Source: Rothia terrae (GTDB lineage Bacteria; Actinomycetota; Actinomycetes; Actinomycetales; Micrococcaceae). From it: 64,000 bases of DNA. The position numbers and the translations under genes are program-made. Shown here in pieces: positions 17,438 through 26,499 of this stretch. The notes below the pieces were generated by a model. The model saw only the letters and a list, made by a program, of their open reading frames with translations, did no database searches and was not told the DNA's origin. Position 1 is the first letter of the stretch. Every line of letters begins with the position of its first letter. The stretch covers positions 1 to 64,000 of the forward strand of contig NZ_JAAXPV010000004.1 of NCBI RefSeq assembly GCF_012396615.1, written 5' to 3'.

Positions 17438-17478
17438 AAAGCGCCCCGCCTCCTGGCAGGTGCCAGAAGGCGGGGCGC
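17438..17478 (-). terminator. Intrinsic terminator of the levansucrase gene
   Basis: GCGCCCCGCCT pairs perfectly with AGGCGGGGCGC around CCTGGCAGGTGCCAGA, which contains a smaller hairpin of its own. Only a short TTT follows on the minus strand, 30 bases beyond the levansucrase stop. Confidence 0.75.
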
Positions 17479-17508
17479 ATCATACTCTACATACCTAATG
17501 CGGCTCGA

Positions 17509-19050
17509 CTATTTCACGTAAGTAACGCCAGTCTTCTGCTTGTTAGTAGGCAGGTAAGCGTAGGGGCCAAGACCGTTGTTACCGAAGGAGTAGTCAACCT
17601 CTGAGGTGGCACCCGAGTAGTTGATCTTCACAGTCGGTGACAGGGTTCCGCCGCGGCGTCCATCAACATTGTCGATGAAGGACTGCACCAAGCCGTCAGG
17701 CTGGATGTAGTGTGAGTACGCCTGGAACTGGCGGGGGTTCTGGCCGGGCTGAGGAGCCTCGGGGCGGTTAGCGGGCAGGTTTAGGTCGGTGGGTGAACCG
17801 AGAACCAAGCCTGAGCCGTTCATGGGCTGGAAGTCCGAGCGGATGCCATCGCCCACAAAGCCGTAAACACCGTCAGGTCCGCGGAGGCCAGCTGCGTAGG
17901 TGAATTGGTGCGAAATGGTGAACAAGTAGTACTTACCATCCTTGATGATCATCTGAGGACGCTCGGTCTGGTCGTTCACGCCGTATGCGGTGAGGATCGG
18001 CGGAAGCATCTTCCACTCGGTGAGATCCTTGTTGGTGGCCACTGCCAGTCCGATGTTGCCGCGCTGCCAGAAGACGCCCATGTTGTTGACCTCTTCAACG
18101 GTCTCTGCATAGGGGTCACCTTCGCGGTAGCCAAGGTCTGCCTCAACAATGCGGGTTTCCGGGTCGCCGGGAACTCCGCCAACGGAGCCTTCAAACAGCA
18201 TGTAGGTGGTGCCGGGGTTGTAGGGGTCTTCAAAGGTGAACGGATCGCGGAATGCGAAGTATTCGTTCTGTTCCTTAGTCTGGTACCACTTACCATCGGG
18301 GCGAAGTAGGGTCTTGTGCTCGCCGAAGTGTGAGAAGGAGACACCCTTCTTGGTTGCCTTAATCTGGCCCATGGTGGTTGCGATAACTGCGGGCTCTGCG
18401 GCCGTGCCGGGGCGCGGGGTGCCGAAGGTGGTTGCGGTGTAGAAGACGCGAACCTTGTTACCCTGCATTAGGCGGGTTGAGCCTGACCATTCGGTGGTTG
18501 AAACCGAGGTGTTGTCGGGGAACACATGTCCACCGTAAATCCACTCGGTGCCTTCAGGTGCGTTGGAGTGGCGGTAGAAGAAGCCGATGCGTGCGCTCCA
18601 GTGACGCTCGTCGAAAGGAATGGAGCGCGGTGCTACCAGGCTGAAGATGACGTCCCAACCCTTGTATGAAACCTGGTTGGAGTATTCATCGGTGAGTGAC
18701 CAGGTGTCCCAAACCCACACTTCATCGGTCATGATGGGGAAGTCCTTGGGGATTTCCGGCATGGTGACGGACCGCGGCATGGAGTTCTCGCCGGCTGCAA
18801 CGGTGGGGTCGTTCTGGGTGGTCATAATCTGACGTGCATCGGCACGGGTCCAGCGTGCGTGGAAGTCAGAGTTTACGGGATCGTATGCCTGCTGTGTGTG
18901 GGCAGTAGGCTGCGGACCTTCAGCTGCGGATGCGATGGTGCGTCCTGACAAGGTAACTGCGGTGCTTGCTGCGCCTGCTGCAAGAAGCAACTTGCCAAGT
19001 CCGCGACGTGAAAGGCTATGGTTGGCAATGCGTTCTGGGAAGACGTTCAT
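17509..19050 (-). CDS. GH68 levansucrase family protein with Tat signal
   Basis: A 513-residue GH68 fructosyltransferase that would split sucrose and polymerise fructose, normally into levan. The catalytic set is visible: nucleophile Asp115 in VWDTWS, transition-state Asp269 in FRDPF and acid/base Glu363 in ERPQM, plus WSGSTRL. The N-terminus carries SRRGLGKLLLAAGAAS with Arg15-Arg16, then a hydrophobic stretch and an ASA site, a twin-arginine signal rather than a plain Sec signal. There is no cell-wall anchor, so the enzyme is probably released. It is monocistronic with its own terminator. Levan versus inulin cannot be decided by eye. Confidence 0.92.
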   Translation of the reverse strand: MNVFPERIANHSLSRRGLGKLLLAAGAASTAVTLSGRTIASAAEGPQPTAHTQQAYDPVNSDFHARWTRADARQIMTTQNDPTVAAGENSMPRSVTMPEIPKDFPIMTDEVWVWDTWSLTDEYSNQVSYKGWDVIFSLVAPRSIPFDERHWSARIGFFYRHSNAPEGTEWIYGGHVFPDNTSVSTTEWSGSTRLMQGNKVRVFYTATTFGTPRPGTAAEPAVIATTMGQIKATKKGVSFSHFGEHKTLLRPDGKWYQTKEQNEYFAFRDPFTFEDPYNPGTTYMLFEGSVGGVPGDPETRIVEADLGYREGDPYAETVEEVNNMGVFWQRGNIGLAVATNKDLTEWKMLPPILTAYGVNDQTERPQMIIKDGKYYLFTISHQFTYAAGLRGPDGVYGFVGDGIRSDFQPMNGSGLVLGSPTDLNLPANRPEAPQPGQNPRQFQAYSHYIQPDGLVQSFIDNVDGRRGGTLSPTVKINYSGATSEVDYSFGNNGLGPYAYLPTNKQKTGVTYVK

Positions 19051-19392
19051 TGCCCCTCCTTGTATGTAGTATTGATGAAAATGCGAGATTGATGAAATAT
19101 CGCGCTCTCATCATAAGCAAGCTTTTTAAAGGAGCAAAGGCTCTGAAAAGTGTACAGATTTTGTAATTTGAAATATATGATTCATCTCTGGTAACGGAGT
19201 ACAATATGCACTTTGCTAGGATTTTTATTGCTTTGGTTGAGGCCAAAAAGATTTAAAACGAGGAGAAAAACCTCGACCGAGAGAAATTCGCTAGGGGATA
19301 ATCCTCACAGTGGATTCCATGCTCTGGAGTAGAATAACTAAGCAACTTTGCTATTTTTTTCCATCTCGTGTTTTCAAGACTAAGGAACGTTC
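19051..19392. other. Divergent promoter region between levansucrase and mfd
   Basis: 342 bases without a gene. It contains the small hairpin CGAGGAGAAAAACCTCG (19259-19275) and, on the plus strand, TAGAAT near 19329 as a possible -10 element about 60 bases before mfd. AAGGAAC precedes the mfd ATG. No catabolite-type palindrome was recognised. Confidence 0.35.
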
Positions 19393-22300
19393 ATGAGCCT
19401 GCGCGGTCTAACTGCTTTTCTTAACACCGATGAACGATTTACCATGCTCGTTTCTCGCGCTGCAGTTCCCGTCTCAGAACGCTTTGAAGAGCTTGTCATT
19501 GGGGCGGTAGATGGCATCCGCCCCGTTCTGCTCGCCGAATTCGCGCGGGGTGTGCGCGCAGAAACCGGCGGAACCATCCTGGCGGTCACCGCAACAGACC
19601 GCGAGGCAGAAGACCTTAGCGTCGCCCTTGAGTCATATATCGAACCGGAACTAGTACAGATTTTCCCTGCCTGGGAGACCCTGCCGCACGAACGCTTGTC
19701 ACCGCGAAGCGACACCGTCGGGCAGCGTCTGAACGTTATTCGCGCCCTCACCGTGGACGCCGCATCCCGCCCCGCTATTGTTATCGCACCGGTGCGATCG
19801 GTTCTGCAACCACTGGTTCCGGGGCTGGAAAATATGCAGTCGGTAGAACTTGCCGTTGGCGAAGAAAGAGACTTTGACTCTGTAGTGAAATCACTGTCTG
19901 CAGCTGCCTATTCCCGCGTTGATCTCGTCTCAAAGCGCGGAGAATTTGCAGTGCGCGGCGGTATTCTCGATGTCTTCTCACCGGTCGAAGATCACCCCGT
20001 ACGCATCGAATTCTTCGGTGATGAAGTCGAGAACATGCGCTGGTTCTCCGTAGCCGACCAGCGCACCATCGCCTCCAAAACTGCTCCCACAGAACTTATT
20101 GCACCGCCGTGCCGAGAGCTACTGATCACTCCCGAGGTCATGAGTAAAGCAGCCCGCCTAAAAAATGATTTTCCAGGCGCTGCCGCCATGCTCGAAAAAA
20201 TCGCCGGCGGAATCTATGTAGAAGGCATGGAATCGCTCACACCCTTGCTCGTTGAAAAGATGACCACTCTCATCGAGCTGCTACCGGCTGGCTCACTGCC
20301 TGTCATCTTCGAGCCCGAAAAGGTGCGCACCCGTGCCCACGATTTGGTGCAAACCAATGAGGAATTCCTCTTTGCCGCCTGGGAATCAGCGTCCGACGGC
20401 ACCGACGCACCACTAGACTTAGGGCAGAACGGGGGAGCATTCGCATCCGGCGGCTTTAGGACGATTGCGCAAACTCGCGCTGACGCCTTGGCAAAGCAAC
20501 TGGGCTGGTGGAGTTTCACCGCGCTGGGCATCGACGAAGAAGCTGACGCTGAATCGCACGTCTACACCTACCACGCCCGCGTCCCGCACTCCTTCGCCGG
20601 CAACGTGACCGAACTGCTTGACGAGGTAACCCGCAAGGTCAAGGACGGCTGGCGCATCGTGGCAGTAACCGATGGGCCGGGTCCGCTACAACGTCTGAGC
20701 GAAGTATTTTTAGAAGCACAGGTTCCAGCAGCGCGCACCGAAGACCTCACCGCCGAACCCGCATCGGGCATCGTTGAGCTCACCACGGCAGCTGCTGGCA
20801 AAGGCTTTATGATTGACGAGCTCAAAGTCGGGTTACTAACTGAAGCCGACATCTTGGGCAAAGCAAGCCCCTACACCACCCGGGATTTACGTAGCGCTAA
20901 GTTGCCGGTGCGACGCCGCAAAAAAGCCGTGGACCCCATGAGCCTCAAAGCGGGGGATTACGTGGTGCACGAGCAGCACGGTATCGGACAGTTCGTCGAA
21001 ATGACCCAGCGCCCTATCGCCGGTGCAATGATCAAGCCTGGCCAGCCCAAGCCCATGAAGGAATACCTGGTGCTGGAGTACGCGTCCTCCAAGCGAGGAG
21101 CGCCGCGCGACCGATTGTTTGTACCCACAGACCAGCTGGATCAGGTATCAAACTACGTAGGCGGCGACGCACCCACGCTGTCTAAAATGGGCGGTAGCGA
21201 CTGGGCGAAAACTAAGTCCCGCGCCCGCAAGGCCGTCAAAGAAATCGCAGCAGATCTCATCAAGCTGTATTCGGCGCGTCAAGCATCTAAGGGTCATGCA
21301 TTCGGCACTGACACCCCCTGGCAACGCGAACTTGAAGAGGCCTTCCCCTACAATGAAACTCCCGATCAGCTCTCAGCCATCAACGACGTCAAGTCTGATA
21401 TGGAACGCGGGATTCCTATGGACCGCCTCATCTCAGGCGATGTTGGCTACGGCAAAACAGAGATTGCGGTACGCGCCGCCTTCAAAGCGGTGCAGGATGG
21501 CAAACAGGTAGCGGTTCTCGTGCCCACCACCTTGCTGGCGCAACAGCATTTTGAGACGTTCAATGAGCGTTTCTCGGGATTCCCCGTGCGCGTCAAAGTG
21601 CTTTCGCGCTTTCAAAAGGCTAAGGAAACAAAGGAAATCCAAGAGGGTATCAAGAACGGTTCTGTCGATATTGTGGTTGGCACGCACCGCCTGCTCTCAG
21701 AATCTACACAGTTCAAAGACCTCGGCCTGGTGATTATCGACGAGGAACAGCGTTTTGGCGTTGAGCACAAAGAAAAGCTCAAAACCATGCGCACCAATGT
21801 GGACGTGCTTGCGATGTCGGCAACTCCGATTCCACGTACCTTGGAAATGTCGCTGACAGGAATCCGCGAAACCTCAACGTTGGCAACCCCACCCGAGGAA
21901 CGCCACCCGGTACTCACCTTCGTCGGTGCTAAGACGGAAAAGCAGATTACTGCCGCTATTCGCCGTGAACTTATGCGCGAAGGTCAGGTCTTCTTCGTTC
22001 ACAACCGTGTCTCATCGATTGAACGCACGGCCGCTGAGATCCAGAAGCTGGTGCCCGAGGCTCGTATTGCTGTTGCCCACGGCAAGATGAGCGAGTCTCG
22101 TCTTGAGCAAATCATTGTGGACTTCTGGGAGCGCCGCTTTGACGTGCTGGTCTGCACCACCATCGTCGAAACCGGTCTGGATATATCCAACGCTAATACC
22201 CTGATTGTTGACGGCGCCCAGAACTACGGTCTGTCTCAGCTGCATCAGTTGCGCGGACGCGTGGGGCGCGGACGCGAGCGCGCGTACGCCTACTTCTTGT

Positions 22301-23028
22301 ACCCGGTGGATAAGCCACTGGGCGAGGTGGCGCTTGAACGTTTGAAGGCTGTGGCTGCTCACAATGAGTTGGGTGCTGGTATGCAGCTGGCGATGAAGGA
22401 CCTTGAGATTCGCGGCGCCGGTAACTTGTTGGGCGGCGAGCAGTCCGGTCATATTGCGGGCGTTGGTTTCGACCTGTATCTGCGTCTTGTAGGTGAGGCT
22501 GTTGCGAACTTCCGTGGTGACACTGAAGAGGCAGCGCCTGCCGAGGTCAAGATTGAGTTGCCTATTAACGCGCATATGCCGCACGAGTACGTGAGTTCTG
22601 AGCGTTTGCGTCTGGCAGCTTACCGTGAGATTGCGCAGGCAACTTCTGCTGAAGCTCTTGATGAGATTCGTGAAGAACTGGTTGATCGTTACGGTGCGAT
22701 TCCTGAGCCTACCGAGAACCTTTTTCAGGTTGCACTCTTGCGCTTGAAAGCTAGAGAGGTTGCGGTGCGCGAGATTCAGCTTATGGGTCCCAAGGTTCGT
22801 GTGTTCCCCGTGAACGATTTGCCGGAGTCACGCAAAATGCGTCTTGAACGTATGTACCCCGGTGCTCTGTATAAGCAGATTCCCGGTACCGAGGACTGGC
22901 AAATTCTGTTGCCGCGTCCTAAAACGGCGCGCGTGGGCGGTAAAGATCTTGTGGATCGCGAGATTATTGATTGGGCAGAGAGCTTTATCGATTTGATCTT
23001 GGCTGAAAAAGCTCCGGTTCAGCAGTAA
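19393..23028 (+). CDS. mfd: Transcription-repair coupling factor
   Basis: A 1211-residue Mfd, the translocase that pushes stalled RNA polymerase off lesions and recruits UvrA. In order: UvrB-like N-terminal region (about 1-370), degenerate D3, the RNA-polymerase-interacting domain beginning LKAGDYVVHEQHGIGQF (from about 517), RecG-like helicase motors with Walker A GDVGYGKTEIA (near 682) and DEEQRFG (near 783), and the C-terminal TRCF domain (from about 1065). Length and motifs are normal. In other actinobacteria mfd is near pth, whereas here the surface island separates them. Confidence 0.98.
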   Translation: MSLRGLTAFLNTDERFTMLVSRAAVPVSERFEELVIGAVDGIRPVLLAEFARGVRAETGGTILAVTATDREAEDLSVALESYIEPELVQIFPAWETLPHERLSPRSDTVGQRLNVIRALTVDAASRPAIVIAPVRSVLQPLVPGLENMQSVELAVGEERDFDSVVKSLSAAAYSRVDLVSKRGEFAVRGGILDVFSPVEDHPVRIEFFGDEVENMRWFSVADQRTIASKTAPTELIAPPCRELLITPEVMSKAARLKNDFPGAAAMLEKIAGGIYVEGMESLTPLLVEKMTTLIELLPAGSLPVIFEPEKVRTRAHDLVQTNEEFLFAAWESASDGTDAPLDLGQNGGAFASGGFRTIAQTRADALAKQLGWWSFTALGIDEEADAESHVYTYHARVPHSFAGNVTELLDEVTRKVKDGWRIVAVTDGPGPLQRLSEVFLEAQVPAARTEDLTAEPASGIVELTTAAAGKGFMIDELKVGLLTEADILGKASPYTTRDLRSAKLPVRRRKKAVDPMSLKAGDYVVHEQHGIGQFVEMTQRPIAGAMIKPGQPKPMKEYLVLEYASSKRGAPRDRLFVPTDQLDQVSNYVGGDAPTLSKMGGSDWAKTKSRARKAVKEIAADLIKLYSARQASKGHAFGTDTPWQRELEEAFPYNETPDQLSAINDVKSDMERGIPMDRLISGDVGYGKTEIAVRAAFKAVQDGKQVAVLVPTTLLAQQHFETFNERFSGFPVRVKVLSRFQKAKETKEIQEGIKNGSVDIVVGTHRLLSESTQFKDLGLVIIDEEQRFGVEHKEKLKTMRTNVDVLAMSATPIPRTLEMSLTGIRETSTLATPPEERHPVLTFVGAKTEKQITAAIRRELMREGQVFFVHNRVSSIERTAAEIQKLVPEARIAVAHGKMSESRLEQIIVDFWERRFDVLVCTTIVETGLDISNANTLIVDGAQNYGLSQLHQLRGRVGRGRERAYAYFLYPVDKPLGEVALERLKAVAAHNELGAGMQLAMKDLEIRGAGNLLGGEQSGHIAGVGFDLYLRLVGEAVANFRGDTEEAAPAEVKIELPINAHMPHEYVSSERLRLAAYREIAQATSAEALDEIREELVDRYGAIPEPTENLFQVALLRLKAREVAVREIQLMGPKVRVFPVNDLPESRKMRLERMYPGALYKQIPGTEDWQILLPRPKTARVGGKDLVDREIIDWAESFIDLILAEKAPVQQ

Positions 23029-23046
23029 CCCCGTATACCCGCTGAT

Positions 23047-23147
23047 TGTGACCACGTAACCGTCACTGTGACCACAAAACCGTCATCATCAGCGCATTTT
23101 GAGTGGTACTTTGACGTTTACCTGGTCATCCCGAGGTTTAGTGGTCG
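23047..23147. mobile_element. MITE-like remnant with paired 20-bp repeats at both ends
   Basis: Two direct repeats, TGTGACCACGTAACCGTCA (23047) and TGTGACCACAAAACCGTCA (23067), are exactly 20 bp apart. On the other side, the reverse complements of TGACCAGGTAAACGTCA (23112-23128) and CGACCACTAAACCTCG (23132-23147) are also 20 bp apart. So both ends carry two tandem copies in inverted orientation around a 26-bp core, like the termini of an insertion sequence without its transposase. Family assignment is not possible by eye. It sits 18 bases after the mfd stop. Confidence 0.55.
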
Positions 23148-23165
23148 CCTACAGCAAGCACAGAC

Positions 23166-23206
23166 AAAAACGGCGTCCTTCCCCTGAAAGGAAGGACGCC
23201 GTTTTT
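23166..23206. terminator. Bidirectional terminator between mfd and the 158-residue gene
   Basis: AAAAACGGCGTCCTTCC pairs with GGAAGGACGCCGTTTTT. The A-run and T-run flank the stem, so it can act on both convergent transcripts. Confidence 0.9.
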
Positions 23207-23225
23207 ATAGGTTTTTCAAAAAGAT

Positions 23226-23702
23226 TTAGCGAAGCTGAGTTTCTACACCGTTGTACTTCTCTGAGGAGGTCTTTGAAGGCAGAATCAGAGTCGGAATCAT
23301 GAAGGTGATTGCGTAGAAGATGATTGCTGCAGCAAACCACCAGGGGCCACCGTCGGGGTAGGTGCCCAGTGCCCAGAAGGTAGCCAGCAGACCGAGCATG
23401 CAGAAGACCAGCATCAGGATGTTTGAACCGAGGTGACGGGTACCTGAGTAGTAGGGGTGACCACCGTTGAAGTAGTCGCCTTCCTGCTCGCCCAGTGACT
23501 CAACGTTTGAGCGCTTATCGGCATCTGATGAACCTGAGATCAGTTTGTCTTCTTTGCGGAAGCCGCCGTTATTTGCAACAGCTGAGGTTGCTGCGGTGCC
23601 GCTACGCAGAGTTTCGGTTTCGCGCACGGTGGTGTGCTTGGTTTCGGTTTCAACAGTGTGAGCGCTCACGCGGTCAGCGCGTACGGATTCTGCCTTAGCC
23701 AT
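23226..23702 (-). CDS. Small membrane protein with two C-terminal helices, unknown
   Basis: A 158-residue protein. The first 85 residues are soluble, rich in Thr, Glu and Ser (ETETKHTTVRETETL), and probably disordered. Two hydrophobic helices follow (about 94-112 and 121-141), separated by a short GTYPDGGPWW turn, and the tail is short and polar. No known domain is recognised. It is transcribed convergently with mfd and shares its terminator. A real gene by its start context, length and hydrophobic pattern, but the function is open. Confidence 0.7.
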   Translation of the reverse strand: MAKAESVRADRVSAHTVETETKHTTVRETETLRSGTAATSAVANNGGFRKEDKLISGSSDADKRSNVESLGEQEGDYFNGGHPYYSGTRHLGSNILMLVFCMLGLLATFWALGTYPDGGPWWFAAAIIFYAITFMIPTLILPSKTSSEKYNGVETQLR

Positions 23703-23925
23703 GAGTTTTACCTCTTCACGTGTGGGCGTGAGCGTGGTTGCTCACTGAAAGTGTATGTGGACGCTATCTACCAGTATAGGACTCTGAGGGTGGTTGTGCA
23801 CGGTGCGTCAGTAAAAATTTAAGTAATGACGCGGTGCTCGCCGAGCTTTAACCTTTGGCCCAGGCTGTGGTTCTGAAAGATAAGCCGCCGAACCCTGCCC
23901 TTAGTACGGGTCTCGACAGCACGCC

Positions 23926-23972
23926 AAAAAGGCTTATTCAGAAGAGTAGCTGGATCCTTCTGAATAAGCCTT
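23926..23972 (-). terminator. Intrinsic terminator of the nucleoside-catabolism operon
   Basis: AAGGCTTATTCAGAAG pairs with CTTCTGAATAAGCCTT, and the minus strand continues into TTTTT. It lies 22 bases after the DeoC stop. The 220 bases from 23703 to 23925 hold the promoter of the 158-residue gene and nothing else I recognise. Confidence 0.88.
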
Positions 23973-23994
23973 GGAACGTGAGCGAAGGTTCTTT

Positions 23995-26406
23995 TTAGTA
24001 GTTATCGCCTGCGGTTGCCTGCGCTGCACCGATGATTTCAATGCCCTTGGACGCGCCGATGCGGCTTGCGCCTGCCTCAATCATGGCAAGTGCGGTAGCG
24101 CGGTCGCGAATACCACCGGATGCTTTCACACCTACGTTGGGGCCTACGGTCTTGCGCATGAGGGCGATGTCTTCAACGGTTGCACCTGCTGAGGAGTAGC
24201 CAGTGGAGGTCTTGACGAAGTCAGCGCCGGCTTCAACGGCTGCTTCGCAGGCGAGAACCTTTTGTGCATCGCTGAGGTAAGAGGTTTCGATGATAACCTT
24301 CAAACCTGCACCGCCTGCATGGGTTGCTTCTGCTACTGCGCGAATGTCAGCCACAAGTGCGTCGCGGTTTTCAGCAATCGCATCGGCAATGTTGATGACC
24401 ATATCAACTTCGCGTGCGCCTGCCTCAACAGCGGTCTTGGCTTCGAATGCTTTAACGTCGCTGGCCGATGCACCGAAGGGGAAGCCAACTACGACGCAAG
24501 GAAGCGACTTCGAACCTTCCAGTGCCTTGGCGACAACTGGTGCCCATACCGGGTTGACGCATACGGATGCGAAACCGTGTTCGCGAGCTTCTGCACACAG
24601 ACGCAATACATCGGCTTCTGACGCGTTCGGCGTCAAGATAGTGTGATCAATCATTCCTGCCAGCTGCTGTGATGACAGTTCGGTCACTGGTTCCTCCTTG
24701 GAATTGAGTCCGAGTGCTTCGGACAGATCATTTTTGATGGTTGCAAGAAGCTGCGTTGCTTCTTGTCGTGCCTCATCGAGTCCGTTCTCGGTGGAGCGGA
24801 TGACCTCGATGTAGCACTTAAGCTTGGGTTCGGTACCTGAGGGGCGCACGATAACGCGGGTGTTATCTTGCGTGAGGTAGAGCAGACCGTCGGTGGGCGG
24901 CAGGTCGGCTGATCCCTGTGCTAAATCGCGCGCGTCCACCACGGGGGAGCCCCCAAGTGATTCCGGTGCTTTCGCCCGCAACGTAGACATCATAGTTTTG
25001 ATGCGTGAGAGATCGTCAACGCGAACCGACAGCTGGTCGGTAGCGTACAAACCGTATTCGCTAGCGAGGTCCTCAAGGACGTCGGTGAGCGCGCCACCGC
25101 GAGCTTTCACCTCTTGAGCAAACTCTGCCATGATGAGTGCCGCTGAAATGCCGTCCTTATCTTGTACATTGGCAGGATCAACGCAATAACCCAAAGCTTC
25201 TTCGTAACCGTAGGTGAGGTTCTCAACGCGGGAAATCCACTTGAAACCGGTCAGTGTTTCAACATGTTTGATGCCGTTTGAACGGGCGATGGCGCCGAGC
25301 AGACGCGAAGACACAATAGAGTTCGCAAAGACAGTGCTCGCTGTATCATCAATCTTGTTCAGCATAATAGCGCCAAAGATTGCACCGGCTTCATCACCGC
25401 GTAGCATCCGCCAGTGTGCACCGTCTTTGATTGCGAAAGCTGCGCGGTCAGCGTCGGGGTCGTTAGCAATCACGAGGTCGGCATCGATAGATTGAGCCAG
25501 ATCTATTGCAAGATCGAGGACGCCGGGCTCCTCAGGATTCGGAAAAGCTGCGGTGGGAAAATCTGGGGCGGGCTGAGCTTGCTCTTTCACGACGTGAACA
25601 TCGGTGAAACCAGCACGAGCCAGCACATCTACCGCAGTTTCTGCACCCACGCCGTGCACCGGGGTGTAGACAATCTTTAAATCGCGTTCTGTTGCTGGCA
25701 CAAGTGCGCTCACACGTTCTGCATAATCGCTGGCAATCGTTGCCGGGAAAGTTTTCCAACCCCTTTCAGCTCGGTCAATTGTGCCTGACTCAGTTGCCTG
25801 AACGATAGCCGCTGCAATCTGCGCATCGTAGGGCGGAACAATTTGAGAACCGCGCTCGCCCTTAGGCACAGCATTACCGCCGAGATACACCTTGTAACCG
25901 TTATCGTTCGCGGGATTGTGCGACGCCGTGACCATAACACCAATTTCAGCGTTAAATTCTTTGGTCGCCCATGCCAGAACCGGGGTGGGCAGAGGAGAAG
26001 GCATCAGGGTTGTCTCAATGCCTGCCGCTGTGAAGATTTCTGCGGTAAGACGCGCAAAAACATCGGAATTGTAGCGGGCATCAAAACCGACAACAGCGGT
26101 CTTCTTATCCCAATTCTCCTGCTCCGCGCGGTGGGACGCGTACAGCGCCAAACCCGCTGCGGCGCGAGAGACCACTACCTGGTTCATGCGCATAGGACCG
26201 GCACCGAGGGCAGCACGCAACCCTGCTGTACCGAACTGCAAGGTACCGGAGAACCTATCTGCAAGATCATCTGCGGCCGTTGACGCGGGATCTGCTTGTA
26301 CCACCTGCACTAGCTCTTCAAGTTCCCGGCGAGTGGCAACATCCGGATCAATCTCAATCCACTGCCGTGCCTGCTCAAGAAGCTGTTCAATATCTTTACT
26401 CATCAT
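23995..26406 (-). CDS. Phosphosugar mutase fused in frame to deoxyribose-phosphate aldolase
   Basis: One 803-codon frame with two enzymes. Residues 1 to about 560 are an alpha-D-phosphohexomutase (PmmB/PgcA-like): phosphoserine Ser162 in TASHNP, metal loop DPDAD at 316-320, RPSGTEPK near the end. Residues 574-803 are a full DeoC aldolase with Schiff-base Lys (residue 732, DeoC Lys159) in FVKTSTGY and partner Lys188 and Asp95 (DeoC numbering). The steps are consecutive: deoxyribose-1-P to deoxyribose-5-P, then to glyceraldehyde-3-P and acetaldehyde. No stop separates them, yet a perfect ribosome site and GTG precede the DeoC part, so separate DeoC may also be made. The PNP gene is upstream in the same operon. 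Confidence 0.88.
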   Translation of the reverse strand: MMSKDIEQLLEQARQWIEIDPDVATRRELEELVQVVQADPASTAADDLADRFSGTLQFGTAGLRAALGAGPMRMNQVVVSRAAAGLALYASHRAEQENWDKKTAVVGFDARYNSDVFARLTAEIFTAAGIETTLMPSPLPTPVLAWATKEFNAEIGVMVTASHNPANDNGYKVYLGGNAVPKGERGSQIVPPYDAQIAAAIVQATESGTIDRAERGWKTFPATIASDYAERVSALVPATERDLKIVYTPVHGVGAETAVDVLARAGFTDVHVVKEQAQPAPDFPTAAFPNPEEPGVLDLAIDLAQSIDADLVIANDPDADRAAFAIKDGAHWRMLRGDEAGAIFGAIMLNKIDDTASTVFANSIVSSRLLGAIARSNGIKHVETLTGFKWISRVENLTYGYEEALGYCVDPANVQDKDGISAALIMAEFAQEVKARGGALTDVLEDLASEYGLYATDQLSVRVDDLSRIKTMMSTLRAKAPESLGGSPVVDARDLAQGSADLPPTDGLLYLTQDNTRVIVRPSGTEPKLKCYIEVIRSTENGLDEARQEATQLLATIKNDLSEALGLNSKEEPVTELSSQQLAGMIDHTILTPNASEADVLRLCAEAREHGFASVCVNPVWAPVVAKALEGSKSLPCVVVGFPFGASASDVKAFEAKTAVEAGAREVDMVINIADAIAENRDALVADIRAVAEATHAGGAGLKVIIETSYLSDAQKVLACEAAVEAGADFVKTSTGYSSAGATVEDIALMRKTVGPNVGVKASGGIRDRATALAMIEAGASRIGASKGIEIIGAAQATAGDNY
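24685..24699 (-). promoter_or_regulatory. deoC: Internal Shine-Dalgarno and GTG start for DeoC inside the fused frame
   Basis: On the minus strand AAGGAGG (24699-24693) is followed five bases later by GTG (24687-24685) in the same frame. Starting here gives a 230-residue DeoC, close to the family length. The Shine-Dalgarno codes for the Lys-Glu-Glu linker of the fusion. Confidence 0.7.
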
Positions 26407-26499
26407 GAATCTTTTCTCGAAAATTCAATGGATATTTTGGGTGAATGACGTTCACCGATAAGGTGCCTCGCCTTAGCGAACACCCCACCAGTAGAAGGC

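Noticed and set aside
23099-23302. 67-codon plus-strand frame after mfd
   Set aside because: Runs through the MITE-like repeats and the bidirectional terminator into the 3' end of a real minus-strand gene.
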